DNA of 64,000 nucleotides, taken from the NCBI RefSeq assembly GCF_015351075.1, contig NZ_JADKRS010000001.1:186001-250000 (forward strand), in the 5' to 3' direction. This stretch comes from Clavibacter sp. VKM Ac-2873. GTDB taxonomy: Bacteria; Actinomycetota; Actinomycetes; Actinomycetales; Microbacteriaceae. A program made the translations under genes and the position numbers. Below the pieces are notes generated by a model, which was given only the letters and a program-made list of their open reading frames with translations, did not search any database and had not been told where the DNA came from. Shown here piece after piece: positions 63,744 through 64,000 of this stretch (the first letter of the stretch is position 1; every line of letters starts with the position of its first letter).

Positions 63744-64000
63744 ATGGCTCGAGCGCAGGCGACGGGGCGGCACAGCCGCGACGACGTCGCCCGCACCGCG
63801 CTGCGGATCCTCGACGAGCACGGCCTGCCGGACTTCACGATGCGACGCCTCGGGGCCGCGCTCGACGTCCAGCCGAGCGCGCTCTACTGGCACTTTCCCG
63901 ACAAGCAGAGCCTCCTGGCCGAGCTGGCCGACCGCATCGTCGCCGAGGCGGTCATCGCGACGACGGTCCGCCCGCACGCCGACTGGCGGGAGCGGGTCCG
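63744..64000 (+). CDS. bioQ: TetR family regulator, BioQ-like (partial)
   Basis: The first 85 residues of a TetR-family repressor are present; the gene runs off the right edge. The N-terminal helix-turn-helix is DVARTALRILDEHGLPDFTMRRLGAALDV then ALYWHFPDKQSLL, typical of the family. Divergent from bioY with two BioQ-type operators between, so it is probably the biotin regulator BioQ. The ATG lies only 6 bases past a TATAGT box, so the transcript may be leaderless. Confidence 0.83.
   Translation, partial: MARAQATGRHSRDDVARTALRILDEHGLPDFTMRRLGAALDVQPSALYWHFPDKQSLLAELADRIVAEAVIATTVRPHADWRERV

Overview
The window is about 70-73% GC and almost wall-to-wall protein genes, many with GTG starts and 4-base start/stop overlaps. 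It reads as chromosome of a high-GC actinobacterium. SepH, DUF3000, DUF3093, DUF3159, DUF3710, DUF4191 and DUF4193 proteins, a polyphosphate glucokinase, GlnR-type operators and two tandem secreted GH10 xylanases together suggest Microbacteriaceae, most likely a plant-associated Clavibacter. That identification is an inference from gene content. I see no tRNA, rRNA operon, insertion sequence, prophage or CRISPR array.

Layout. 1-9.8 kb is the most accessory part: a Nudix hydrolase, an orphan cysteine-containing protein, an NmrA-type oxidoreductase with a fresh 18-bp duplication, an MFS exporter, two xylanases behind an operator-like promoter, a PrmC-like methyltransferase, a MarR-like protein and an aldo-keto reductase. 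10-17 kb holds AmtB with a GlnR-type box, ZapE, an sseA-sufE-reductase operon and DUF3000-RNase D. 17-25.4 kb is central metabolism: fadA-fadB, dxs and acnA. 25.6-30 kb holds dut-DUF3710-DUF3159, DUF3093, DUF4193 and sepH. 31-36 kb has a convergent pair of topoisomerase IV-like subunits. 36.5-40 kb carries sigA, murT and gatD on the minus strand. 40-47 kb has an MFS protein, PAC2, pepA, and lpdA-sucB. 47-51 kb has a membrane pseudokinase, DUF4191, a membrane J-domain protein and an RDD protein. 51-57 kb is a nitrogen cluster, glnA1-glnE-glnA2. 57-61.4 kb has panB, a SPOR-like small protein, ppgK, rnpB (RNase P RNA), a coiled-coil protein that has lost its zinc ribbon, and a Nif3-like protein. 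61.7-64 kb is a bioY-bioM-bioN biotin ECF transporter divergent from a bioQ-like regulator with two perfect operators between them.

Most interesting point. The murT-gatD pair looks like the enzyme that normally amidates the D-glutamate alpha-carboxyl of lipid II. Here GatD has Gly at both the nucleophile Cys and the catalytic His positions, and MurT contains no cysteine at all, so its zinc ribbon is gone. In group-B peptidoglycan, typical of Microbacteriaceae, that same carboxyl carries the interpeptide bridge. The pair may therefore have been repurposed into a cross-bridge ligase. This is a hypothesis that rests on residues visible in the sequence.

Regulatory logic visible in the sequence: GlnR-type boxes at glnA1 and amtB, BioQ-type operators for biotin uptake, and an operator-like palindrome over the xylanase promoter. 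Perfect 12-16 bp hairpins separate most convergent genes.
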